From CAWGUU01 sp963825765 (GTDB taxonomy: Bacteria > Actinomycetota > Acidimicrobiia > Acidimicrobiales > AC-14): a DNA stretch of 64,000 bases. Made by a program: the position numbers and the translations under genes. Location: NCBI GenBank assembly GCA_963825765.1, contig CAWGUU010000013.1:62001-126000 (forward strand), in the 5' to 3' direction. Shown piece by piece: positions 34,210 to 43,110 of the stretch; position 1 is the stretch's first letter; every line of letters begins with the position of its first letter. The notes beneath the pieces are model-generated. The model was not told the DNA's origin. It ran no database searches and was given only the letters and a program-made list of their open reading frames with translations.

Positions 34210-34587
34210 ATGGCATCCGACACCAAACCCGACGTCTCCGTCCCCGGCGGCGAGCCGCCCACCGAGCTGGTCGTGGAGGACCTGGAGGAGGGCGAGGGCA
34301 GCGAGGCCAGGCCCGGCGCCAAGGTCGAGGTCCACTACGTGGGCGTGGCCTGGTCGTCGGGCCGGCAGTTCGACGCCTCCTGGGACCGGCGCTCGACGTT
34401 CTCTTTCCAGCTCGGCGCCGGCAAGGTGATCGGCGGCTGGGACCAGGGCGTGGCCGGCATGAAGGTCGGCGGTCGCCGGCGGCTGACCATCCCGCCCGAG
34501 CTCGGCTACGGGAGCCGCGGCGCAGGCGGCGCCATCAAGCCCAACGAGACCCTGGTGTTCGTCGTCGATCTGGTGGGCGTCTCGTAA
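34210..34587 (+). CDS. FKBP-type peptidyl-prolyl isomerase
   Basis: A 125-residue cytoplasmic isomerase. The FKBP core is complete: KVEVHYVGVAWSSGRQFDAS, then FSFQLGAGKVIGGWDQGVAG, MKVGGRRRLTIPPELGYGSR and LVFVVDLVGVS. The length equals the minimal FKBP domain with a 25-residue acidic N-terminal tail, and no signal peptide is present. The following small membrane gene starts 24 bases later. Confidence 0.93.
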   Translation: MASDTKPDVSVPGGEPPTELVVEDLEEGEGSEARPGAKVEVHYVGVAWSSGRQFDASWDRRSTFSFQLGAGKVIGGWDQGVAGMKVGGRRRLTIPPELGYGSRGAGGAIKPNETLVFVVDLVGVS

Positions 34588-34610
34588 CCACCAGGGGTAC
34601 TCTCGGCGGC

Positions 34611-34838
34611 GTGGGGGACGTCCAGCCGTCTTCGCGGCCGCCGGCGCTGATCACGTCGCTGGCGTTCGGCGCCATCGGTGCGGTGCTGCTGTTCGTCGGC
34701 CTGGCCACCAGCTCGATCCCTCTGGTGGTGGCGTCGAGCCTGGCCGGCACGCTGTCGCTGATCGCCGTCCTCGTGTGGCGGTCGCAGCTGATCGACTCCT
34801 GGCGGGCCCGCCAGTCCGGCGACCCGACCGCGAAGTAG
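34611..34838 (+). CDS. Small two-helix membrane protein
   Basis: A 75-residue protein with helices ALITSLAFGAIGAVLLFVGL and SIPLVVASSLAGTLSLIAVL and a short basic tail. GTG 34611 is the proposed start. The gene ends exactly next to the convergent aminotransferase stop (34839). No family recognised; co-transcription with the FKBP gene is likely. Confidence 0.5.
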   Translation: MGDVQPSSRPPALITSLAFGAIGAVLLFVGLATSSIPLVVASSLAGTLSLIAVLVWRSQLIDSWRARQSGDPTAK

Positions 34839-36017
34839 CTACTGCTCCAACCTGGTGAGGGCCCGGCGCATGTTGAGCGTGGCCTGGCCGATGCGCTGCT
34901 CGTTCTCGATCAGGGCGAAGCGGACGAACCCGTCGCCGGTGGGACCGAATCCGACGCCCGGTGACGTCGCCACCTTGGCCTCCCGCACGAGGAACGACGA
35001 GAACTCCAGCGAGCCCATCTCCCGGTAGGGCTCGGGGATCGGTGCCCAGACGAACATCGTGGCCTTGGGCTTCTCGACCGCCCATCCCATGCGGCCCAGG
35101 CCGTCGCACAGCGCGTCGCGCCGGCCCCAGTAGACCTCGTTGACCACCTTCGGGTAGTCGGACGCCTCGTTCATGGCCACGATGGCGGCGATCTGGATGG
35201 GCTGGAACGCCCCGTAGTCGAGGTAGGACTTGAGCTTGGCCAGGGCCTTGACGATCTCGGGGTTCCCCACCAGGAAGCCGACCCGCCAGCCGGCCATGGA
35301 GAACGACTTGGTGAGGGTGTAGAGCTCGACGGCCACGTCCTTGGCCCCCGGGACCTGCAGGATCGACGGCGGCTGGTACCCGTCGAAGGCGGTGTCGGAG
35401 TAGGCGAAGTCGTGCACCAGCACCACGTCGTGGGCCCGGGCGAACTCCACCAGCTGGGTCAGCCAGGCGAGGTCGACGCAGGTGGTGGTCGGGTTGTGGG
35501 GGAACGACAGCACGATCACCCGGGGACGGGGCCAGGCGTTCTCCCAGGCGTCGATGAGGTTGGCGAAGAAGTCGTCGTCGGGCCCGAGGGGCACCCGGCG
35601 GACGTCGGCTCCGGCGAACAGCGGGGCGTAGATGTGGATGGGGTAGGACGGTGTCGGCACCAGGGCGGTGTCGCCCGGCCCCAGCAGGACCCACATCAGA
35701 TGGGTCAGGCCCTCCTTGGCCCCGATCACGTTGATGGCCTCGGTCTCGGGGTCGAGCACCACGCCGAAGCGACGTTCGTAGAGAGAGCAGATGGCGGCCC
35801 GCAGCTTGGGGATCCCCCGGCTCGACGAGTAGCGGTGGTTGCGGGGGTTCCGGGCCGCCTCGGCCAGCTTCTCCACGGCGATGTCGGGCGACGGGATGTC
35901 GGGGTTGCCGAAGCCGAGGTCGATGACGTCGTCGCCGGCCCGCCGGCCCGCCATCTTCAGCCCGTCGATGACGGTGAAGACGTACGGGGGCAGGGCGTTG
36001 ATGCGACGGAACTCCAT
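34839..36017 (-). CDS. alaC: Alanine aminotransferase-like class I aminotransferase
   Basis: A 392-residue PLP aminotransferase of the AlaC group, which makes alanine from pyruvate and glutamate. The start EFRRINALPPYVF, LGFGNPDIPSP, GAKEGLTHLMWVLL and the PLP lysine in YTLTKSFSMAGWRVGF match this group closely, with the arginine for carboxylate binding in GFVRFALI. ATG 36017 is supported by the conserved N terminus. The next two genes on the strand are an LLM oxidoreductase and a ROK kinase. Confidence 0.92.
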   Translation of the reverse strand: MEFRRINALPPYVFTVIDGLKMAGRRAGDDVIDLGFGNPDIPSPDIAVEKLAEAARNPRNHRYSSSRGIPKLRAAICSLYERRFGVVLDPETEAINVIGAKEGLTHLMWVLLGPGDTALVPTPSYPIHIYAPLFAGADVRRVPLGPDDDFFANLIDAWENAWPRPRVIVLSFPHNPTTTCVDLAWLTQLVEFARAHDVVLVHDFAYSDTAFDGYQPPSILQVPGAKDVAVELYTLTKSFSMAGWRVGFLVGNPEIVKALAKLKSYLDYGAFQPIQIAAIVAMNEASDYPKVVNEVYWGRRDALCDGLGRMGWAVEKPKATMFVWAPIPEPYREMGSLEFSSFLVREAKVATSPGVGFGPTGDGFVRFALIENEQRIGQATLNMRRALTRLEQ

Positions 36018-36028
36018 GTGGCGAGACG

Positions 36029-36820
36029 CTACCGCCGGGCGGCAGCCACCCGGGCGAGGGTTTCCGGCACCGAAGGGTCGGTGACGTCGAGCGGGGCACA
36101 CACCGCCCAGGTGGCGCCGGCCTGCTCCAGGGCGTCGAAATGGCGGTGGAGGTCGTCGGGCGTCCCCCACAGCAGCCCCTCGCGACTGCCATGGCGGGTC
36201 AGCTTGGCCGCGGCCTCGGCCACGTCGGCCCCGATGAGCACCTGGCCGGCCCAGGTGACCTCGACGCCGGTGCCGGCCAGGTCGGCAGCCTCGGCCGCGA
36301 ACGTCGCCGCGTCGGGGCACCAGCCGTTCCACCCGTCGGCCGGAGCCTCCGCCGCTGCCCGCCGAACGCTCGGTGATCGCCCCCCGATCCACGTGCGGAT
36401 CCCCGCCGCCCGGAGGTCGCGGCAGCAGGCGATGAGGCTCGCCCGCCTCACGGCGACGGGCGCGAAGTCGATCCCGTAGGCCAGGTTCTCGTCCTTGTTG
36501 GCCGAGTCGCCGGTGCCGAGCCCCGCGATCAGACGGTCTCCGGCGATACGCCCGAGGGTCCGCAGGTTGTGGACGAGGACCTCGTCGGGAACCAGGCCGA
36601 CCCGTGCCACCAGCGTGCCGACGTGGACCCGGGACGTCTCCGCCGCCACCGCCGCCAGCACCGTCGTGGAGTGCAGGGCCGGGCGGTGGGGCTGGCGGAG
36701 CGGCCACAGGTGGTCGAAGGCGAAGACCCCGTCGAGCCCGGCCTCCTCCGCCCGCCGGGCCACGCCCACGGGCAGCTCGGCGTCGTCGTTGAACAGGGGC
36801 AGGGTGATGCCGACACGCAT
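36029..36820 (-). CDS. LLM-class (F420-type) oxidoreductase
   Basis: A 263-residue luciferase-like monooxygenase family protein. The N terminus MRVGITLPLFNDDAELPVGV, the segment AFDHLWPLR and the LIAGLGTGDSANKDEN region fit the actinobacterial F420-dependent subgroup; FMN use cannot be excluded. The product is shorter than typical 300-340 residue members. It starts two bases after the ROK stop and ends 11 bases before the aminotransferase start. Confidence 0.82.
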   Translation of the reverse strand: MRVGITLPLFNDDAELPVGVARRAEEAGLDGVFAFDHLWPLRQPHRPALHSTTVLAAVAAETSRVHVGTLVARVGLVPDEVLVHNLRTLGRIAGDRLIAGLGTGDSANKDENLAYGIDFAPVAVRRASLIACCRDLRAAGIRTWIGGRSPSVRRAAAEAPADGWNGWCPDAATFAAEAADLAGTGVEVTWAGQVLIGADVAEAAAKLTRHGSREGLLWGTPDDLHRHFDALEQAGATWAVCAPLDVTDPSVPETLARVAAARR

Positions 36821-36822
36821 GG

Positions 36823-37797
36823 CTAGGGACGAGTTGCGGCGTGGGCCACCGACTCGGCGGCCAGGCAGGCGGCACCGATGGCGCCGGCCCGGGGACCGAG
36901 GGAGGCGGGGAGGATCGGGATCGGCGGCCGGAAGGCGGCGCCCTCGAGGAGGGTGGCGAAGGCGGCCCGGATGGGGTCGAACAGCAGGTCGCCCAGCGTG
37001 GCCAGCCCCCCGCCCACCACGAACGCCTCGGGGTCGAGCAGGTTGGCCAGGTTGGCCAGGCCCAGGGCCACCCACCAGCCCAGCTCGGCCAGCACCTCGC
37101 AGGCCTCGGCGTCCCCGGCCCGGGCGGCGGCGGACACGTGCTCGCCGCGGACGGCCTCCGGGTCGCCACCGGCCAAGGCGAGGACGGCGCCGGCCCGTCC
37201 CCCCTCGGCGGCCTCGCGGGCCAGACGGCCGAGACCGCTGCCCGACGCGAACCGCTCCCAGCAGCCCCGCTTGCCGCAGGGGCAGGCAGGACCGCCCTTG
37301 ACCACCACCATGTGGCCGACCTCGCCGGCGAACCCGTTGGCGCCCCGGGCCAGCCTGCCGCCGGCGACGATGCCGCCGCCGATCCCGGTGCCCAGGGTGA
37401 CGACGACCACGTCGTCCATCCCGACGGCGGCGCCCATCTGGCGCTCGGCCCAGGTCGCGCAGGTGGCGTCGTTGTCGACCACCACCGGCAGGCCGAGGCG
37501 GCGCTCGAGCTCGGCCCGCACGGCCAGGCCGTCGACGCCCCGGAGGTTCGGCGCGAAACGAAGCACGCCGGCCCGGTCGACCAACCCGGCCGCGCCCACC
37601 CCCACGGCGATCGGCGTGCCCCCAACTCCACCCGTGCCGTCACTCACCACGTCCAGGGTCACCGCAGCCATGGCGTCGAGGATCGCCTCGGCACCGACCG
37701 GCGTCGGCACCTGGGCCTCGTCCACCACCGTCGTCCCGTCGAGGGCGACGGCCAGGCACTTGGTGCCGCCCAGGTCGATGCCGACCGACAGGGGCAC
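36823..37797 (-). CDS. ROK-family sugar kinase (second copy)
   Basis: A 324-residue ROK kinase with SVGIDLGGTKCLAVAL (phosphate loop), VVDNDATCATWAE (catalytic aspartate), GTGIGGGIVAGG and the zinc motif around GHMVVVKGGPACPCGKRGCW (histidine plus three cysteines). It is most likely a polyphosphate/ATP glucokinase-type enzyme; the sequence differs clearly from the ROK protein at 17.2 kb. GTG 37797 lies two bases after the preceding stop, so it is translationally coupled with the eRF1-like gene. Confidence 0.88.
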   Translation of the reverse strand: MPLSVGIDLGGTKCLAVALDGTTVVDEAQVPTPVGAEAILDAMAAVTLDVVSDGTGGVGGTPIAVGVGAAGLVDRAGVLRFAPNLRGVDGLAVRAELERRLGLPVVVDNDATCATWAERQMGAAVGMDDVVVVTLGTGIGGGIVAGGRLARGANGFAGEVGHMVVVKGGPACPCGKRGCWERFASGSGLGRLAREAAEGGRAGAVLALAGGDPEAVRGEHVSAAARAGDAEACEVLAELGWWVALGLANLANLLDPEAFVVGGGLATLGDLLFDPIRAAFATLLEGAAFRPPIPILPASLGPRAGAIGAACLAAESVAHAATRP

Positions 37798-37799
37798 GT

Positions 37800-38930
37800 C
37801 TAGTAGCGGACCAGGGCGGCGATGCGGCCAAGGACGTCGAGGTCGGCGTTGTCCCGGCACATGGCCAGGCGGCACGACTGGGCCAGCCCCTCCTGCACCG
37901 CCTCCTCGACGATGTCGTCGACCTGCTCCATGTCCGATTCGCACAGCGGGCACCGACGGCCCCGGATCCCGACGAAGGCGCACCCGCGGCAGCGCCACCC
38001 CGGGGCCTCGTAGCCCTCCGACACCAGCAGCGTCTCGGCCCGGCGGGCCACCAGCGCCTCCAGCACGTCACCGATGCCGGCCACCGCCCCGTTGCCCGAC
38101 CCCAGCGCCTGCCGGAGGCGCTCCACCAGGGCCGCCTCCCGCGCCTGCTCGACCCCGCTCTCGACGTCGAGGGCGGCCGCCGCGATCTCGCCGTCCCGGG
38201 CGCCCACGGGGATCGACAGGCGGGCGACGACGCGCTCCCGCAACCACGGGTGCAGCTCCCCCTCCACGTCGCCGACAAGGTCGTGGGGCGCGCAGAGCAC
38301 GAGGTGATCGAAGGCCTGCTCCTGGTAGAAGGCGAACGCGGCCTGGGCCGCCCGGCGCACGTGGCGGGAGGCGGCGACTGCGGTGTGGCCGGCGACGTGG
38401 TCCTTCCCCCACTGGCCGCCGTCGTCGTCGTGGCGGGGGAGCTGGTCGAATTGCTCCTGCTTCTCGACCAGGCGCCCCAGCTCGAACAGGAACAGCCGGG
38501 CCCGCTGCCGGTCGACAAGCAGGACCGCGAAGCGGAGATTGTGCTCGACGATCGACTCGAGGACCCGGATGTGGGGGGTGGGCGCGACGACGATCAGGTT
38601 CGGGACAGGGACGGCCAGCTCGAGGACCTGCCAGTACCCCGCGGCGGAGCACGAGAACACCGCGAGCCCCCGCGTGGAGGACCGGTCGAGGCGGCCGCGC
38701 ACCAGGTCGGAGATCCTGCGGAGGTCGGCCTCGACCGACGCCTGGGCCGCCTTGTCGGCCTCGGCCGGCATCCGCTGCCTGCCCTTGCGCAGCAGGGCGT
38801 CGAGATGGGGCTCCAGATCCTGGGGGCGGACGTAGCGGCGTCCGTCGACGTTCAGGTAGCAGGAAGTGACGGGCGCCCGCTCGTCCTTGAACCGGGCCAC
38901 GTCGCGGATGAACCCACCCGTGATCGCCAA
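37800..38930 (-). CDS. Bacterial eRF1/Vms1-like protein with zinc ribbon
   Basis: A roughly 376-residue protein resembling the bacterial archaeo-eukaryotic release-factor (baeRF) families: YLNVDGRRYVRPQDLEPHLD at the start, the central RNase H-like part RFAVLLVDRQRARLFLFELG, and RRAAQAAFAFYQEQAFDHLV. A four-cysteine zinc ribbon is near the C terminus (CRGCAFVGIRGRRCPLCESD). Relatives act as peptidyl-tRNA hydrolases or in ribosome rescue; the catalytic GGQ-like loop cannot be assigned here. TTG 38930 is the likeliest start. Confidence 0.7.
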   Translation of the reverse strand: MAITGGFIRDVARFKDERAPVTSCYLNVDGRRYVRPQDLEPHLDALLRKGRQRMPAEADKAAQASVEADLRRISDLVRGRLDRSSTRGLAVFSCSAAGYWQVLELAVPVPNLIVVAPTPHIRVLESIVEHNLRFAVLLVDRQRARLFLFELGRLVEKQEQFDQLPRHDDDGGQWGKDHVAGHTAVAASRHVRRAAQAAFAFYQEQAFDHLVLCAPHDLVGDVEGELHPWLRERVVARLSIPVGARDGEIAAAALDVESGVEQAREAALVERLRQALGSGNGAVAGIGDVLEALVARRAETLLVSEGYEAPGWRCRGCAFVGIRGRRCPLCESDMEQVDDIVEEAVQEGLAQSCRLAMCRDNADLDVLGRIAALVRY

Positions 38931-38940
38931 GGCACCCAGG

Positions 38941-39399
38941 CTATTCCACCGCGTCGTCCCGCTCGGGCGTGCCGGAGACACGGGGCCCGAAGGTGCCGTG
39001 CGTCGACGCCCACAGGCCGCACAGGCCCAGCCCGTAGACCGGCACCAGCACCCCGGCCGCCAGGTTGGTGTAGGGACGGGCGAAGGCGGTGCCCAGCGCC
39101 ACCACCACCTCCACCGCCAGCGCCCCCAGCAGGGCTTTGCGGATCGGTGCGGGCGCGGTGCCGCCGGCGAGGAAGTAGAGCCCGCCGATGCCGATGGCGT
39201 CGGTGCGGCTACGCCCGACCGCCCTGAAGAAGGAGACGCCGAACAGGACGCAGCCGGCCAGGAAGAGCACGAGGTCGACCACCACGGCGAACGTCGAGAA
39301 GGTCGACGGGGCCGCGGCGGCGGCCACCGACACGACGCCGAACACGCCGGTGCCCCACCACGAGGCCCTGACGATGGGGTCGGCGCTGACCGGGTTCAC
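38941..39399 (-). CDS. Four-helix membrane protein
   Basis: A 152-residue protein with four predicted membrane helices (WGTGVFGVVSVAAAAA, FAVVVDLVLFLAGCVLFGVS, LLGALAVEVVVALGTAF and AAGVLVPVYGLGLCGLW). No family name can be given. Its ATG overlaps the stop of the PimB-like glycosyltransferase gene by four bases, a link often seen in envelope-glycolipid operons. Confidence 0.7.
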   Translation of the reverse strand: MNPVSADPIVRASWWGTGVFGVVSVAAAAAPSTFSTFAVVVDLVLFLAGCVLFGVSFFRAVGRSRTDAIGIGGLYFLAGGTAPAPIRKALLGALAVEVVVALGTAFARPYTNLAAGVLVPVYGLGLCGLWASTHGTFGPRVSGTPERDDAVE

Positions 39400-40556
39400 G
39401 GACCCGTCCCGTCACTCGGCACTGGCCTGGCCCGTCGCTCGGCAGTGGCCAGGGCTTCGGCCAACCCCGCCGCCAGCCGGTCGTAGGAGTACTCGTGCTC
39501 CGCCCTCCGGCGAGCCGCCTCGCCCTGGCGCCGGCGCCGGTCGGGGTCGTCGAGCAGCCGGGCCAGGGCGGCGACGGCCCGCCAGGGATCGCTCGGCCGG
39601 GTCACCACCTCGCCCGTCTCGCCGGCGACGACAGCCTCGGCCGCCCCCCCGCTGTCGCCCGCCACCTGGGGCACGCCACAGGCGGCGGCCTCCAGGAACA
39701 CGATCCCGAAGCCCTCCTGCTCCAGCCCGCCCCACCGACCGCGGCACAGCATGGCGAACACGTCGGCGGACGCCAGCAGCAGCGCCCGGTCGGCGTCGGT
39801 GACCCACCCCAGGAACCGCACCGGCGCCCCGCAGTGGCGGGCCAGTCGCTCCAGCCTCGGCCGGTCCCGGCCGGTGCCGGCGATGGCCAGGACCACGTCG
39901 GGCCGTTCCCGCGCCAGGAGGGAGACGGCGGCGATGAGGACGTCCATGCCCTTGCGGGGCACCAGCCGGCTCAGCGACACGATGACGTCGCCGTCCTCCG
40001 GCAGCCCGAACCGGGCCCGGGCGGACCGGCGCTCGTCCACCGCCAGCGGTCGGAACGCGGCGGTGTCGACGCCGGGCGGGACGATCACGATCGGCACCGT
40101 CGGCCCCGCCACCCGCGCCGCCTCGGCCGCGGGATAGGCGCCGGCGGCGACGATGCACGTGGCGCCCTGCAGGACGGGTGCCAGGAGCGAGTGACCCACG
40201 GGCACATGGGCCGGCACGGTCAGCTCGGCCCCGTGGACGACGACGGCGTAGGGCATGCCCAACCGGGGCCCGACCATGCCCAGGGGCAGCGCCGGGTCGA
40301 GCACGATCAGGTCGGCCTTGGCATCGGCCGCGGCCCGGCGGATCCACCGCACCGTCGCCGGCGTGGGCAGCAGCACGGGCCGGCGGGACCGCTCGACCGC
40401 GAACGCCTGCCCCCGGTCGAACTCGGCGGCGCCGGCGTGCGGTGTGGTGAGGACGCTGACCGTGTCGGGGGGAAGCCGCCGCCACAGCTCCCACAGGTAG
40501 GACTGGATGCCTCCGGTCTTGGGCGGGAAGTCGTTGGTGACCAGCAGGGAGGCCAC
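39396..40556 (-). CDS. GT4 mannosyltransferase, PimB-like
   Basis: A 386-residue GT-B glycosyltransferase. It opens with TNDFPPKTGGIQSYLWEL, the N-terminal signature of the PimB/MgtA group that uses GDP-mannose, and has VVHGAELTVPAH, VIVPPGVDTAAFRP, SLSRLVPRKGMDVLI and the EX7E element EGFGIVFLEAAACGVPQVAG. A role in phosphatidylinositol mannoside synthesis is the best guess, in line with the Ppm1-like gene in this window. It lies between sepH and a small membrane gene. Confidence 0.85.
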   Translation of the reverse strand: MASLLVTNDFPPKTGGIQSYLWELWRRLPPDTVSVLTTPHAGAAEFDRGQAFAVERSRRPVLLPTPATVRWIRRAAADAKADLIVLDPALPLGMVGPRLGMPYAVVVHGAELTVPAHVPVGHSLLAPVLQGATCIVAAGAYPAAEAARVAGPTVPIVIVPPGVDTAAFRPLAVDERRSARARFGLPEDGDVIVSLSRLVPRKGMDVLIAAVSLLARERPDVVLAIAGTGRDRPRLERLARHCGAPVRFLGWVTDADRALLLASADVFAMLCRGRWGGLEQEGFGIVFLEAAACGVPQVAGDSGGAAEAVVAGETGEVVTRPSDPWRAVAALARLLDDPDRRRRQGEAARRRAEHEYSYDRLAAGLAEALATAERRARPVPSDGTGP

Positions 40557-40577
40557 CGGTGCGGCTGTGCCCCCGCC

Positions 40578-42806
40578 TCAGCTGGGGCGGGAGCGGCGCT
40601 TCCGGCGGCGGGAACGGGGCTCGTCGATGCCGGCGGGGGGCACCGACGACGCACGGCTCGAGCCCTTTCGCTTGGGCGGCTCGGCCAGCGGCCGCCAGTC
40701 GCCCGCCGGCGACGCCGAGGTGTTCGGGCGCGAGTCGTACGCGGTGGAGCCGCCCGCGGCGCCGGCGTCGCCCCAGGCGGCGTCGTCATCCTCGAACGAC
40801 TCGCTGCGGCTGTTCACGCGGACCGGACCGGAGGGCGGGGGCCGGGGCGAGAACTGCCTCACCGACGGCGGCGGCGGGGCGTACTCGTCGTCCTGGATCA
40901 CCGCTACCGGCGGCTCGGCGGGAAGACTCGGGAACCGACCGGTGGCCTGAGCGTCCGGGACGGACGGTTTGGCAGGGTTGGAGGTCCAGTCGGCGGCGGC
41001 TGGCAGCGGCTGGCGCTCGACCGGCGCGGCCGCGGGCGCGGGCGGAGGCGGCCGCCGCACCGGTGGCCGCCTCGACTCGGGCGAGGACGCTTGTCGTGAC
41101 TTGTCGGCGCCCCGGTCCGATGCCGCTGCCGGCGCCGGCTGCGACCGCTGGCGGGCGAGTGGGGGCGCCGGTGGCGGCGGAGGCGGTTGGACGACGGGGG
41201 GTTGTGACGTCACCGCCCTTGCCACCAGCGCCCTGCTGGCGGCCACCCGGGCCGTCGTGACCTTGGCCACCGCCATGCGGACCCCGGCCCCGCCGGGCGC
41301 TGGCGTGGGCGGCGGAGAGTCGGCGCCTGTCTGGGCTGTCCCCGAACGCTTCGCCGACGGTTTGGTCGGGGCGGTCGCCTTCCCGGCCTGGCTCTTCCGG
41401 GTGGTGGCCGGCTTCGCCTCCTGCGACCCGTCCGGATCCGAGGCGGTCGTCAGCCCAACGCCCTTGGCCTTCCTGTCCGACGCCTTGGCGCTGGCCCGAT
41501 CGGTGCGGTTCTTCGCCGGCGGCTTGGCCGGCTCGGACAGCGGAGCTCCCGCATCGGCGGCGTACCAGGGACGCCGCCCGGAGCGGCTGAGGGCCCTGGC
41601 CGGCGCCTTGGGGCCCGTCGACGGCACCGTGGGCGCGCTCCTGGGCACCTTGGCGGCACGAGCGCGCTTGGGCGTGGCGGCTGGGGCGGCGGCCGGCTCC
41701 GGCGTCGGCTCCGATGGCGGTAGTTCCGCCGCAGCCGCCTCGAACAGCGTGTCCTGCTCGGCGGCGAGAGCCTCGGCCGGCGCTTCGACCTCGACTGCAT
41801 CCACCTCTGGCGGCTCGGCTGTCTCCACCTCTTGCGGCCCGGCGGCCTCCACCTCCGGAGCTTCGACGGCCTCCTCGACCGCGGCTGCCTCCACCTCCGG
41901 CGGCTCGGCGCCGGAGGCCTCCGCGTCCGGCACTTCCGCGGCCTCCGCGACCTCGACTGCGTCCTCTTCCAGCGGCTCGACTGCCTCCTCTTCCGGCGGC
42001 TCGGCTACTTCGGGTTCCACCTCGACCTCGACCGCTGCCGCTGCGTCCACCGGGCGCGACTTTCTCGCCGCCCTCACCGCCGCGACCCCTGCGCCATCCC
42101 CAGCCGGCGCCGCCTCGACGGCCGCGCCTCCCGGCACACCATCGGCCTGGCGCCGGGGCCTGCCCTGCTCGACGAATGCGAGCTCGCCGCCCAGCCGGTT
42201 ACGAGCGGTCAGCTCGCCGGTGCGGACGTCGACCTCCCACTCGGCGCGCTGCTGCCGGCCCTTGGCCCGGTACTCGAACCGCACGAGCCAGACCTGGTCG
42301 TGCAGCTGGTGCGCGCCCCACGACGCCGCGAACTCGTCCTTCAGGAGTGTGATCCCTCGATCGAGCAGGTTCCAGGCCACCGACTCGTCGAGTGGGGCGT
42401 CGGAGCCACCCCCCTGGCGGGGCTTGACGTAGACGATGGTGCGGGCCAGCTCGACCACCTGGGCCTGCTCGGCGAAGATCGGGACGGCGAAGCGCTCCAC
42501 CCACTCGACGTCGACGTCGGCCTCGTCGGCCACCGCCTCGGCCGACCGCCCGGCCCGGAGACGAGCCTGGATCTCCCGCGGCGTCAGGTTGCTGTGGCGA
42601 TGGCCGGAGGCCGACGGCGGCTGGTCGGTGCGACGTCCCGCTTGGCGCGGCCGCGCGCCATTGCGGCGCCGCTGGGCCTCGGCGATGGCATCGAGAAAGT
42701 CGTCCTCGAGGGGAACGACGTAGCCACCGGTCTGTGACCCCTTGCGCGCCGTGAAGATCAGCCCCTTGCGGTCGGCTGTCAGCCCGACAAGGTGGAGCTT
42801 TCGCAC
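40578..42806 (-). CDS. sepH: Septation protein SepH (DUF3071), with very long disordered C terminus
   Basis: SepH stimulates FtsZ assembly in actinobacteria. The first 215 residues contain the DUF3071 domain: RKLHLVGLTADRKGLIFTAR, YVVPLEDDFLDAI and the helix-turn-helix LTPREIQARLRAGRSAEAVA. The remaining 520 residues are low complexity: an acidic Ala/Glu/Pro part (about 265-430), then a basic Lys/Arg/Pro part and a short basic end. At 742 residues the protein is roughly twice the Streptomyces form. GTG 42806 gives the family start. The gene is read in one frame throughout, with no sign of a frameshift. Confidence 0.87.
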   Translation of the reverse strand: MRKLHLVGLTADRKGLIFTARKGSQTGGYVVPLEDDFLDAIAEAQRRRNGARPRQAGRRTDQPPSASGHRHSNLTPREIQARLRAGRSAEAVADEADVDVEWVERFAVPIFAEQAQVVELARTIVYVKPRQGGGSDAPLDESVAWNLLDRGITLLKDEFAASWGAHQLHDQVWLVRFEYRAKGRQQRAEWEVDVRTGELTARNRLGGELAFVEQGRPRRQADGVPGGAAVEAAPAGDGAGVAAVRAARKSRPVDAAAAVEVEVEPEVAEPPEEEAVEPLEEDAVEVAEAAEVPDAEASGAEPPEVEAAAVEEAVEAPEVEAAGPQEVETAEPPEVDAVEVEAPAEALAAEQDTLFEAAAAELPPSEPTPEPAAAPAATPKRARAAKVPRSAPTVPSTGPKAPARALSRSGRRPWYAADAGAPLSEPAKPPAKNRTDRASAKASDRKAKGVGLTTASDPDGSQEAKPATTRKSQAGKATAPTKPSAKRSGTAQTGADSPPPTPAPGGAGVRMAVAKVTTARVAASRALVARAVTSQPPVVQPPPPPPAPPLARQRSQPAPAAASDRGADKSRQASSPESRRPPVRRPPPPAPAAAPVERQPLPAAADWTSNPAKPSVPDAQATGRFPSLPAEPPVAVIQDDEYAPPPPSVRQFSPRPPPSGPVRVNSRSESFEDDDAAWGDAGAAGGSTAYDSRPNTSASPAGDWRPLAEPPKRKGSSRASSVPPAGIDEPRSRRRKRRSRPS

Positions 42807-42904
42807 ACGCGCTCCCGAACGCCTCCGTAGTCGCCCGGTCGCCGGGCCTTGCCTGCCGACGGTAGCACCGGGTTTCCGCTTATAGGCGGATGTTCGGGGG
42901 GGAC

Positions 42905-43093
42905 TCAGCCCCTCCGGCGGACCTGTCGCAGCGGCGGCACCAGTCCGGCCTCGCCCAGGAGCCGCACCGCCCTGGCCTCGGCCACGTCGATGACGATCGC
43001 CTCGTCGGGCTCGCGGCCGCAGATGAACGTGACGACGCAGTCGTCGCACGCCGGTGTGCTCTGCATGACGCAATCACCGCAGCTGATCTCCAT
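42905..43093 (-). CDS. Small four-cysteine protein next to sepH
   Basis: A 62-residue protein beginning MEISCGDCVMQSTPACDDCV, with CxxC...CxxC followed by another cysteine (TFICGREPDEAIVID). It probably binds zinc. Very similar small proteins occur beside sepH-like genes in actinobacteria, from memory, but no function is known. ATG 43105 is an alternative start four codons upstream. It is on the sepH strand, about 100 bases upstream of it. Confidence 0.65.
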   Translation of the reverse strand: MEISCGDCVMQSTPACDDCVVTFICGREPDEAIVIDVAEARAVRLLGEAGLVPPLRQVRRRG

Positions 43094-43110
43094 CCCGCGG
43101 ACCATACAGA

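Noticed and set aside
36018..37643. Upstream extension of the aminotransferase frame to a 934-residue protein
   Set aside because: The extension is out-of-frame reading of the LLM oxidoreductase and ROK genes; the conserved N terminus starts at ATG 36017.
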